Shown here: positions 12,601 to 23,620 of the stretch, in pieces
How positions within the stretch are numbered: the stretch's first letter is position 1
Layout of the letters: the number at the start of each line of letters is the position of its first letter
Assembly (NCBI GenBank): GCA_011009095.1
Contig: VTPC01091238.1
Location: forward strand, 85,809 to 149,808
DNA from: Ignelater luminosus
Lineage: Eukaryota > Arthropoda > Insecta > Coleoptera > Elateridae
DNA: 64,000 bases
Reading direction: 5' to 3'
Program-made: the position numbers and the translations under genes
Notes under the pieces: model-generated
The model's input: only the letters and a program-made list of their open reading frames with translations
What the model was told of the DNA's origin: nothing
The model's database searches: none

Positions 12601-13100
12601 TAAGTTGCGATACACTAATGGTAAACTTGGCAATTTGTTCGATGGGTAGTCTTAATTGCTATCTTTTTTTATTATACTCCTGGATTTAAACTTTAGTTGT
12701 GAATTTAAATTATTGTTTTTGACCTGATCTAAGTATTCTTGTAGAAATTGAAGAGAAGGAAGGTGCAGCAAATCAACAATACCGTATGCAATATATGTAC
12801 AAAGGTCCATATAGTCTTGAATATATTCAGGACCACTCTTGGTGTATATTTTGATTTCACGTCTAAACCGTCAGGTCTTACCAATATTGGTCTAGCTGCT
12901 GAAATTCTTGACACGTAATTATTCTTAAATTAATGGATCGTATTATGAGCTATAGCGTAATACTTTATTTTTGCCAAAGCTGCCAGTATAATGCAGTTGT
13001 AATTTCAGGTTCTGATCTAGTATTTTTTTGTTGTACATACTGTAATTAATTTGGTCAAGGTACATGAAACCAACTCTTACATACCAAAGTATATGTGTTT
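12600..13100. other. Gap between two LINE relics, no gene seen
   Basis: This AT-rich stretch separates the RTE-like relic from the Jockey-type relic. I see no motif, terminal repeat or poly-A tract that would mark an element end. Confidence 0.45.
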
Positions 13101-14300
13101 AGTGTGCTTCAAAACCGATAATTTAACTATTTATTTGATCAATTCCCGTTGGTCTTTTGTCTTTTGTTTCATGACTGTTTTAGAGTACCTAGTATTATAC
13201 TTTTTACTTTTACCTTCTTCATCTGCCTGAGTGTTTGAGTTGTTGGGTATATAGGGAGCTAATTGTTAGCCCGTTGCCTACGGTGACAGCAACAAAGTTT
13301 TGTACGTTTAACTTTTTGGATTTCCTCTATGATGTATCTTGTTTAGAGGAGTGGGCGACGTTTAGCGTCGGTATGTCTTTGGGGAGCTACGCGATGAGAT
13401 GTTGGGTGTCTTGGTCGTGTCTTAGTCTTACAGGAGAGTTAATATTTCAGGCAGCAAGTTTAGGAAAGCACCTATAATATCTTTATTCAACAGGGCATTT
13501 ATGGCGATGGCCAGTAGTTTCTTTGCGTGCCGGGGTGTCTGGTGTTTGCGGCGTTGCCTAGCATTTGGGTGAGGAGAGGTAGGGAGTCTTCCTTGCTGGT
13601 CTGTTTACATTGGGGTGGATGGGATGGATGTAGGCAGAAGGGGTTGCAACTGCTTCGGCGAATGATTTGGTCAGGGATGGCGGGCTGGGTGATGAAATTT
13701 CTTGAATCGGTCTTTGATTTTCCATTGCATGCCGGTTCTAGTTTCTTTTGAGAGGTTGATTTTTTGGGGAATTTAGGACGTCCTTGGTAACTTGCAGGAT
13801 GTTCCCAACCGCAGTTTGCACATGTTGCAGGTTGTTTTTTTTGATTTGGTGCAAGTGGCCGTGTGGTGGTCTCCGGTGCACTTTACGCAACGGGGAGGAA
13901 AATGACAGCTCCTCTGGGAATTGTTGAAGGCTTGACGTCTATGGCATTGGGTGGTAACGGTGGGCTTTCTTCGGGGTGTTCCTGTCTTGATTTTAAATGT
14001 ATTAAGGGGGTGGAACGTTTCTTTTTCCCTACGGTGATTCTGATAATAGAATTTATTTGAAATCCTTTTTCTTCAAGATCGATTTTGATATCTGTTGTGT
14101 TGATTTCGGCCGGGATACCACGGATTACTACTCTGAGTGGTTTTTCTGCAGTGAGTTGATAGGTGTAAAATTCCACTTTTTCTTCATCGAGAAGGTGGAT
14201 TGTTTTTCTGTAGTCCTCTACTGTCTCAGGTTGAAAGCTTATCCCGTCATTTAGGTTTTTTTTGCTTTAATAAAGTTGGGATTTTGGCGCTTAAGTTCGA
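13100..14300 (-). pseudogene. Jockey-type LINE: gag (PRE_C2HC and zinc knuckles) and start of ORF2
   Basis: The minus strand encodes a Jockey-like ORF1 nucleocapsid, which binds element RNA. From 14262 downward the order is FQPETVEDYRKTIHLLDEEK, EFYTYQLTAEKPLRVVIRGIP-type PRE_C2HC start (frame 14176-13883), and then two zinc knuckles. The first is C-V-K-C-x4-H-x4-C near 13850-13889. The second is C-A-N-C-G-W-E-H, reached only in another frame, near 13795-13825. A Pro/Ser-rich tail follows, with SLPLLTQMLGN near 13540-13570. At 13260-13330 a weak match (VAVTVGNGLTISSLYT) suggests the start of the ORF2 endonuclease. The gag frame is disrupted next to an 8-T run at 13835-13842. Beyond about 13100 ORF2 is lost. 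The plus-strand frames across 13235-14060 are shadows. Confidence 0.8.
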
Positions 14301-17300
14301 TGGACAAGGTAATTCCCGTTGGTGAAGTCTTTAAACATGTATTTATCTGTTTTGTTCAAACTAGACTATTTCAACGGTTGAGCAATAAAGCAAACAATAA
14401 GAAATATATGATGGCGTGCATGTATAGATTTATAGAATTGAGCAATGCTGATACCAGTGGCGTTTGTAATCGAATTGTAGTCATTTATTTTGATGATCAA
14501 AAAAAAACAAAAAAAGAGCAATCTTTCTATTTTTTAATAGTTTAGAAATTTTCCTGCCTAATTTCCCTTGCTAGTCTTATTTTCAAATCTTTGATTACTT
14601 GCATAATTCTGCATCCGCCTCTGTTAATCTAACAAACTTTAAACTATCAAATATTAAATTCTTTCAGTGAGAATCTCGTTTTTAAATTTAGTCCTCTTTA
14701 TGTTGATGGCTTCGTAAGATAAATCTTCAGAATTCTCAATTTTCAAGGCGTCTTTAGTTGTATAGAATATTTCTAGGTCAGTTACACAACTAAAACTTAG
14801 TATTCTAGTGTTGTTTTGTAGTAGATATTATAGAAATTCAATAGAAATGGCAATTGCAGCAATGTAACATACTGCATTCTTAGTGAATAATAAGATGGAA
14901 AATATTCATGCATAATTATATTTAGGCGCATGAGTAGATGAATAAATTTTACCTTGAGCTGTCGGCTGACGTAAACATGTCGATAGTAATATATAATCAA
15001 TTATAGTATACAAAACCCTTTGTCAGCTGATATGTAAGAATATAAATTATGTAAATCAGTAAAGTTTCGAATATGAAATTCAACTTTGCCGTTTTTAAAA
15101 GGAACTCTTGTGATAAAGTTCATTGAGATGTAAAAACTTTAAGAATTTACAAATTTAAAATATTGTGTTTACTCGTACTATAAAGCTGGAAAAATTCCGT
15201 TTTCCAATTATTTTCAAGTGTCCTCTCTTTACACACTGCAGTAGCTTAACGTTATGGTCCTTGCTTCTGGAATCGATTTCACTTTCCAATATCCTTAAGC
15301 GGAATCCCCCAGGGGGTCTCGAATTTGTTGAAGCTTTTGATTACCACCGCTGCTGTTAAGTCTCATATAGCATACACAGTGAAAATCTTTAGATTTAAAC
15401 TTTTACCCCATATATGTAGAAATATTATAATTTGGCTGATTGGGTGCCTAAATATCCAATGACCGGTAGCGGGCGGTTCTTTACCAGAAACGGATGTTTC
15501 GTTGGGTTGCGAGTTCTGACCCGCTTTTGATATTGACCTGTTGGCACTGTGAGGCGGAGCCCTAGTTGCCTTGCGGCACCAAGCAACCAAGTCCTTGCAG
15601 TTTTCACTTGGTCGTTTAGAAGAGCTTGTTATGTAAACAGCGAATTTACTGAAAATCGAGGTTTAAAAGTCGGGCAGGTACAAACACGAATTTTATTAGT
15701 TCCCTTACTGTTAGAGCTGGGTGGAAAATACGTATAAATGTTTATTAACTAAATACCGCATTTTTGATTTGAGAATTGTTAAAAAGGGGCTGTCTAAACA
15801 TAGTTTTTAATTAATAGCGATAACGTGTGTGTTATCGGTTGATTACATCGATTACACGTGATTATAACCGTGTACAATAAGATTAACCTCTATCCTGAAC
15901 CATACGTTTTATACGTGATGTTCACGCGAGTAGTCCTTTTTTTTCCTGGCATGAAGCTAAAATAATCTATTCTCATGTTTTTATTACATTGTATTAAAAG
16001 TTTATCCAATTTGCATACTAGTTAACGCTTTGACGGCCTGATATGAATTTTAATGACGACGATTAGTACAAATTTTTACGAGTTCGCAATTCCAATAAAA
16101 CCGTCCTGATTTTCCAATCCCTGTTTTCTCCAACTTCCAATTCTGACAATAAATATTAAATTTCTTTCTTATCTTCCTTGAAGCAAAAGTTATTCTAATG
16201 TTTATTGCATATTGACTACGGTTACGTTTGATTTAAAATAATGAAGTTGCACGCCGTTGCACAAAAACAAGCATATTAAAGTCGAAATGAATTTTTTATT
16301 ATGATCTTTTATTAAAATCAAGTTCAGATCGGTAGTCGTTTAATATTAAAATAAGATGGCGGGACAATAATACATAAATAAGATGTAATGAAGAAATTTT
16401 TATTATATTCTTAAAAACATATACTTTACGTTAGGAAACACTTCAAGCAATTATCTTTTTATGGTTGGCGACAGAACGATTTGTTGTTTGAGATACATGA
16501 GTTGATAGCTGGTGTTGCTTGTTAGCGTGATGTCACGCAAGGATTTTGAGAACTTGGAAGAGAGTTGTACTTCACTGCTAATTTACCTAACACTGTTTTA
16601 TTTAATATCCTTCAAAATAAGTTAAGGTTGATATTACAAAAAGATTTTATTACAGAATTTCATTTTTTCTATGGAGGAAGCTCTTGAAGACGTTTTATTA
16701 AGTCCCAATACCAGCGTTACCAAAGATAAAATAAGAGGACTTTGTAAAACATATTTTACAGTACTTTGAGGAGTACACAAATGTAGCAAGTTAATACACA
16801 AATGACTTTTAGAGTATATCACATTTTGGTTATCCACAAAGTCTTTTACTTCTTGGATATTAAAGGAATGCTAGGCTTACATATTATAGAATCTTGACAA
16901 CTGACTATTGACAATTTTTGTGGCTGTACCAAATTCTAGAAGAATGAAAAACTTGTAGAGGCGAGAAAACCAAGCGATGAAAATTTCTTGATCAAATAAA
17001 TGAGTTCTAAACGCCTCTTTTAAGCTCGGCCTAAATGTGCTTAATAGATCTGAACTGATAACTAAAAAAACTGATCCAAATACTTATTGAGCTAAGGCTA
17101 GTATTATGCTTACGATATCAAACTGTAAATACACAGTTTACATTGTTTACATACAAGGAGGTCAGTCATTAGAGCATTTACAATGTTTTTATGTAACTGA
17201 TTCATTCAATTTTGTAGTTGCTGAGTTATCTTAACAATCGCAATCAAATCTACCGTAATCTAGATTAATCAGCATTATTTGCATTAAAAAAATTCTGTTG

Positions 17301-19608
17301 GTTCCTTCTTACACCTTGACAAATATTCTTAATCAAACCCTTCTTGGCATTTTGTACATGTCATCTAACACCATCCAATTTTCTTTCATATCTTGAGATG
17401 TTCAGTATAAGAATTTGCAACAAATAATGCATCAAAACATTAATTCTTCAAGCTTTAAAATCAGTTTTTAATACTAGCAAAAATATCTCGATTTACTCTA
17501 CAATGTATGTGTTAGGATGAGTATCGTGGACGTTCAGCAGCGTCAGTAACTTCTTTCCTGTAGATACATAACACCTTAATCCAAAAGTATTGAGCACCTT
17601 TTAGTAATTAACTTACTTTGAAACAGTTCGTTTTGGGGGAAATCAAATTATCTATTAATCGTTGAAAATAATAAGTCTTGCTGTTCTTTGCAAAATAGAA
17701 ACTGAAAATAATTTGGTTTGCCAAATTATGGAAAAACGATTTTTGTTTTGTTAACGTATACCTGAAATACTACACTAGAAAACTAGATGTTACCGCCGCG
17801 CCGGGTAATTTGGTCGTGTCATCCCTTTTTAGCTTCTCTTGCCGACGATGTTTGCATGTTGCTTCACTGCTACCGTTTGCAGTGCAATTGTACTATTTGT
17901 TAGTACCAAATGGACTTTTCTGATAGAGCCAAGTCCAAAGTATAACGACAGATTTAGATCTTGGCGGTAAAGATAAGAACATGTTAACAGAAGCCACAAG
18001 ATTAGTAACCAGTTTACTGCTTGTCGGTATTTTAAATATAGACGTATACGGTATGCTTTTCAAGTGCATTTTATTAGCCGCGAAGGCACTATTTAAATCT
18101 GACAGTGTACCTACTGATGCGTCAAAAGTCTTCAGATATCATGGTGACGGTAAAACTTCTTTAATTCTTACTAATAATTTTGGTTTTACTTTTTGAGTTT
18201 CTTGTAACATGCGCTTCTGTTGCTTATACTGTAGCTGGAAATATGCGGTTTTCTCTAATCGATAGAGGAGCTTGCTTTTAGACTTTTCTTGGTAGTATAT
18301 CCTCTCCCCATTTTTCATCCTCTCTTCATATATTTAGAAATGAACGAAAAAAAGCCGAGGTTTTCTTGGAATTGCTTTTGTGCCAAACTTGAGGCCGCTG
18401 TGTCAGAGATTTCGGTGTCTGGTTGCATTTACTTGAAGAGAAATGCTATTAAAAGAATTAGGTCTACCGGTTTGTTAGTATGGTTGCCACAGCCTGTTAA
18501 AATTAAAATTTCTACTGCTCATAGAGTCCTTTTGTGTTTGCTCATTAGACGTTATCTATCACTTCATAAGTTGAACATCTTCTTTGGGAATGGGAAGGGC
18601 CGGAAACGGGATTTTCGGATAATAGTCCCTTAAGGCGCCATTTCACGCTAATATATTTTGTGGTATACATATACATAGTAATAATTATAGCCAAATCTGA
18701 AGACTAATTTTATTTCTAATTTCATCTATGATAGGTTCTTATGGAGGATTGTACAGTCTAGAACCAGAACTGCTGTTGGTAAAAATTCTTAAATTCTTAC
18801 TTTGGCATCTTGTGTTTCGAAAACAGTACACTTTAGAGAAAAATGTTATGCGGCAGAGTAGGGTTAATTTCTGCCAAGGAACTGAATGGGAATAATTACA
18901 TCCTGTTTTTGAAGTAACTTATGAATGGCCGTGCAACAGGCTCTTGAATTTGAAAAGTTTTGAAAAATCTAATTTTACTCCAAAATGACACATTCTACGG
19001 AAAAATGCATGAGCAACTTGTTTTGCCAAACCCATTGTTTATTGGACTTATTTTGTTTGTTTTAAGTTTCAAAATACGCTGTTAACGTATAGCTGTATGT
19101 TTTCTTATTGTTTTGAAAGTCATAGTTTCTTTCTGGTCATGCAACCTTCAAGACTAGCTTCTGAGAGTCTGCAGCAGCAAATTCAGATGCGTAAGGGTCA
19201 TTATATTCTGGTTTCCACAGTAAAAAGGCTGCATTGGTTAAGATTTTAAGCAACTTGTTGTTCTTTGTGGTTTACTTTCGGACCTTTTAACGGTTAAAGT
19301 TGAAACTTGACAACACGGTACTTGTAGGTATCATTTTTAACCCACTCGAATGAAATAAACTGTTACTTGGTTACAAAGTAGTAGTGTGTTAGATGTTCCC
19401 ACATTTTAAAAAATGTCTTGTCATAAAAAAGTTGATTTTTGGAAAACGGCGATGACAGCTTTTTTTGAAATTCTAATGATACTGTTAGCCCACATATTCC
19501 AATTTTTCTTATTAAGAAGAAAGTTAATGTGCAGCTATTAAAGGTTTTCTAGGCGTTTTTATCCGGGAATTTAAATCGATACAACTCGAAAACGAAACCT
19601 TGATGGGA
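14300..19608. other. Long AT-rich interval without recognisable genes
   Basis: I see no assignable protein motif, terminal repeat or RNA gene. Plus-strand frames at 17981-18196 and 18289-18633 (114 codons) lie in a slightly less AT-rich patch and contain no domain I recognise. They may be remnants of an old element or chance. A short stretch at 15430-15600 is richer in G+C and open on both strands, without family resemblance. Confidence 0.5.
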
Positions 19609-20288
19609 ATTTGGTTATGCTTTGGTCTTTGCTTAGATTTGATTAAGGAATCTGGCTGTTTTCTAACCCCTTCAAAGCGATCTTGATTATTTAAATTTTG
19701 TTTAGAAATGGACGCCAAACTGATAATTAACAATGGAAAATTTTCCTTAAAATAGTTTTGATGCTGAAGAGGAAAGATAAGCAGTAGTAGTGCTTTTGGC
19801 CAAGACGTCAGGCACGTTGCATATCTTAAACTTTAAAAATTAATTTGCCCATACATTTTTACTATTCAGTCCTTGGTTGGTTTCAGCATCAAAGTTGGTA
19901 AGCACTTCTGCTAATAGTATGATCGTACTTTCACCAATTGATGATAAATTGCTAGAACACTGTATCTGATAGCAAAATGGTTTCAATAAAGCTAGACAAT
20001 CAAAATCAGCAATCAGTTATTTAAATGTAATCATATTTTTTCCTGTCCATAGTTTGTTGCGCGCAATCTGTGTACACTATAGTAAATTGCCTGTACATAT
20101 GCACCTCCGATGAGAGATTATGCTCGAAAAGATAATATATGTGTGTACAGTTTGTGTGCGCCCGTTAATATATTTTCTTTTTTATAATCCCGTTCTACAG
20201 ATTAAAGCTCCACTATCATTCCTGCTTCCAGAAAAGAAATTTTCTTTTCCTTTTTGCTATTCTTATGCAATCCACTTTGTACAACTCT
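19609..20288 (+). repeat. First copy of a 680-bp duplicated segment
   Basis: This segment reappears at 20299-20978. I compared the two through the aligned rows and saw no difference. It ends exactly where a run of ten N begins. The content is AT-rich noncoding sequence with no gene. Confidence 0.95.
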
Positions 20289-20298
20289 NNNNNNNNNN
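20289..20298. other. Assembly gap of ten N
   Basis: Ten N separate the two copies of the 680-bp segment. A gap of fixed small size between contigs whose ends overlap completely is typical of scaffolding that failed to merge them. Confidence 0.99.
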
Positions 20299-20978
20299 AT
20301 TTGGTTATGCTTTGGTCTTTGCTTAGATTTGATTAAGGAATCTGGCTGTTTTCTAACCCCTTCAAAGCGATCTTGATTATTTAAATTTTGTTTAGAAATG
20401 GACGCCAAACTGATAATTAACAATGGAAAATTTTCCTTAAAATAGTTTTGATGCTGAAGAGGAAAGATAAGCAGTAGTAGTGCTTTTGGCCAAGACGTCA
20501 GGCACGTTGCATATCTTAAACTTTAAAAATTAATTTGCCCATACATTTTTACTATTCAGTCCTTGGTTGGTTTCAGCATCAAAGTTGGTAAGCACTTCTG
20601 CTAATAGTATGATCGTACTTTCACCAATTGATGATAAATTGCTAGAACACTGTATCTGATAGCAAAATGGTTTCAATAAAGCTAGACAATCAAAATCAGC
20701 AATCAGTTATTTAAATGTAATCATATTTTTTCCTGTCCATAGTTTGTTGCGCGCAATCTGTGTACACTATAGTAAATTGCCTGTACATATGCACCTCCGA
20801 TGAGAGATTATGCTCGAAAAGATAATATATGTGTGTACAGTTTGTGTGCGCCCGTTAATATATTTTCTTTTTTATAATCCCGTTCTACAGATTAAAGCTC
20901 CACTATCATTCCTGCTTCCAGAAAAGAAATTTTCTTTTCCTTTTTGCTATTCTTATGCAATCCACTTTGTACAACTCT
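20299..20978 (+). repeat. Second copy of the 680-bp duplicated segment
   Basis: This copy starts immediately after the N run and matches 19609-20288 over its full length. The last 680 bases before the gap therefore equal the first 680 after it. That is the pattern of unmerged contig ends rather than of a biological tandem duplication. Confidence 0.95.
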
Positions 20979-21865
20979 TTTCGGTATCTTATCACGGCGT
21001 TAATCTAGTCTGCCAATTAAACTGATGTCACAGTGTATCATGGGGCTATAGTTTCTTGTATTAGCTAAAAGCTCAACAGCCTTGAGAAGTTATGCCTTTA
21101 TGTTTTCAATGACTCATTTTTCTTGAGAAAGATTAAAAAATTAACTCATTTACGCCCAGTCTCTCATGGTTTTGTTTAAGTCTAACTAGAAAATTATTGC
21201 CATAGATGTAATTGTGACAACAGTTGAACACTTATGAAATTTCTGAAGTTGATTCTACTCATATTTACAGATATCTTATTAATTTGCGCTGTCAAACTTT
21301 TTTTTGCAAATTCACTTTGACCTTATCCATAGAAGTAAGTAATTACTTATACGTTTTAGGAGGTTGAAGTCTGCTCTTTAGTAAAGAACGGAAATTCCAC
21401 GAAGAGTAAGGATGAAAAACAGATAATTAAATTATGAAAATTTCTATTCTGATATTCACTTGCACCATTAATGGTAAGGGAAACTACGGATAACTTTAAC
21501 GAGAACATTTGGCCTGCAAATTTAAACTTCGGTCCTTCCAAATGCAACTTTATTAGTGCGCAACAGCTAAGTCAAACTGTTTGGTTGAAGTTATCTCGAT
21601 TTAAATCAAGAACAATAATCAGATAAAACAGAATCTTTATGTATGAAAAATTGTGGCCACATAGGATTTCATCGGACAGCTTAAAAGCAAAGGTACAAGC
21701 AAGTGCAGGAAGAGTGATGAACTTAATCTTTGTCGACAAGAAAAGAAGTGTTTACAAACATCGTGTTGTTAAAAGAAAAGCTATTATAAAGACCAAACCT
21801 ATACCGAGGATCTCAAGAAATCAGAATAGCAAATATGAATGGATCTTGTACTAAGATAAAGCGTC
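20979..21865. other. Intergenic DNA, possible 5' part of the adjoining LINE relic
   Basis: No motif is readable. A Lys/Arg-rich frame at 21639-21854 (plus, 71 codons) lies just upstream of the recognisable reverse transcriptase and could be a worn part of the same element. I cannot show this from motifs. Confidence 0.4.
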
Positions 21866-21869
21866 TACT

Positions 21870-23620
21870 TATTGAATTGTTGCAATGCAAGTGGTTTTAC
21901 AAGATTTAGGAGTTGAAGTACTGTCTCATCTGCGGGATGTGAATTTAGTTGTCTGCTATTCAATATAATGATCGACGACTTGAAAACTGCCATTGAAAGC
22001 ATTCCAGGAGCTTCGTGTTTATTGTATGCTGACGACGCCATTCTGTCGGCTACAAGTAGGAATATAAAAAGTTTAGAGAAAGCTATCATGGAAGCAGCCA
22101 CAAACTGTGCGGACGAGAATAAACGTATTGTCAGCACCGATAAAGCAGTCTTCCAACTGTTCGCGATTTCCACTAAAGCTCCGCAATTGAGTATAACATA
22201 CAACAATGTGTATTTAGAGGAATCTAACCTCTCAAAATATCTTGTAGTTTCCTTGGATACTAAGTTAACATAGTCAAGTCACATTAATAGTACAGTTGAG
22301 CGGATCAGCAAACAAAACAACCTTTTAAAGAGGTTACCAAATGAGGAGCAACACAAGACGTTTTGGCAACTGCATATAAAACATATGTCAAGACCAACCC
22401 TGGCATATGCCAGTGAAGTAGTATCTAACCCTTGCCAACCAAAGTAACCTACAAAAACTAAAAAATGTGCAAAATAATGGCATTACAACTGCAATTGCCG
22501 TTAGGCAGGTTCAAACAAGCATAGAACTTCTGAAGACCCGAACAGAAAAGATTGCTTTCCAATTCTGGGAAAGATCCAGAAGAGTGAAACAGCGCTACTG
22601 GCAAAACTACAAAGCCGCTAGCACTTGCTTAAAAAACCAGTCTTCCCTTCTCACGTATGTAGACTCGCCATGTCAAAAATGCGGCATAGAACTATTAATC
22701 CCAGAATCCCTACAAATGCACCATAGAGTTTATAAAAAACTACTATTAGTTAAACTAAGGCTTCTGGGTCACAACTCCAATAAGTTAACGTTTCTTCCAG
22801 TCGAACTGCAGCAATACGCACTGTCAACCATATCCAATCTCTACCCAGCAGATAAGTGGCTCCACATTTATACTGACGGATCTTCCATTCTTCGATCTGG
22901 TGGTACTGTTATTTTGAAGATTATGTGACAGTTGGCAAGCATTTAAATAATTATGATGGAGAAATTGCTGCAGTCGATCAAGCAGCCCAAAGACTAGAAA
23001 CACTAACTCACGGCACAACAAAAGCAGTGCTTTTAGTGGATTCTCAGGATGCGATTATTGCTTTATCCAATAAGTTCCAAACTAATTGCTTCCGTACAAT
23101 GCGATGCAGAGAACCGCTATCTACATTAATATGTGATGGAAGGAAAATTGCCCTACAATGGATCTCGAGCATATAGGTGTTTTTGGTAACGAGAGAGCTC
23201 ACCAGTTGGTCAAGCTAGGAACCACGGTAGAGCAACCAAACAGTTTTGTGCTCATCAAGAAATACTTTAGACAACAAAATCAATCAGCTAACTAACGAAT
23301 ATCTACGGGAAGTCAGCCGCGGGAAGCCATGGGAATGTCTCGTTAAATCGGAACCATTGTCGTGCCATTTGTGCAGATCAGAGACTATGACGGAGTTTAG
23401 TATCCTAACCGGTCATGACTACCTCCAGGCGCATCTCCACCGCATTGAGATAGTGGATTCTGATATCCGCACCTAGGGTAGGATGGACAAATAGCGTCTG
23501 CAGACCTGTTCCGGACTGGCCGAAATCCCCTCCGCCCCATGCCATGTCTGTACTAGAAGGTTCGGCGTCGAATGGCTAACCAGCCACGTATGGCCGTTGG
23601 ATGAAGTGAAAGAAGTAATC
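21870..23620 (+). pseudogene. LINE relic with reverse transcriptase and RNase H domains
   Basis: On the plus strand, SCLLFNIMIDDLK near 21943-21983 is the RT block before the active site, and LLYADDAILSA follows near 22018-22050 with both catalytic Asp. KYLVVSLDTKLT near 22238-22273 matches the K-Y-L-G-V-x-L-D thumb block. After a stop and frameshifts, an RNase H domain appears. WLHIYTDGSS near 22858-22887 carries its first Asp, NNYDGEIAAVDQAAQ near 22946-22990 its Glu and AVLLVDSQDAI near 23026-23058 its next Asp. GVFGNERAH near 23177-23203 stands where the last Asp is expected but shows His. A C-terminal block (CHLCRSETM, then LTGHDYLQAHLHRI) at 23358-23450 completes the order. A LINE with its own RNase H suggests the I/R1/LOA side of the tree rather than RTE. 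The CCHC-like C-terminus and the tail to about 23620 look comparatively well preserved. Confidence 0.8.

Noticed and set aside
13235..14060. Several plus-strand frames over the Jockey gag
   Set aside because: They are antisense shadows. The minus strand carries PRE_C2HC and zinc-knuckle motifs.
18289..18633. 114-codon plus-strand frame
   Set aside because: No recognisable motif and no convincing splice or start context. A frame of this length is plausible by chance in 64 kb.
19609..20978. Biological tandem duplication
   Set aside because: Both copies abut the N run exactly, which fits an unmerged contig overlap better.
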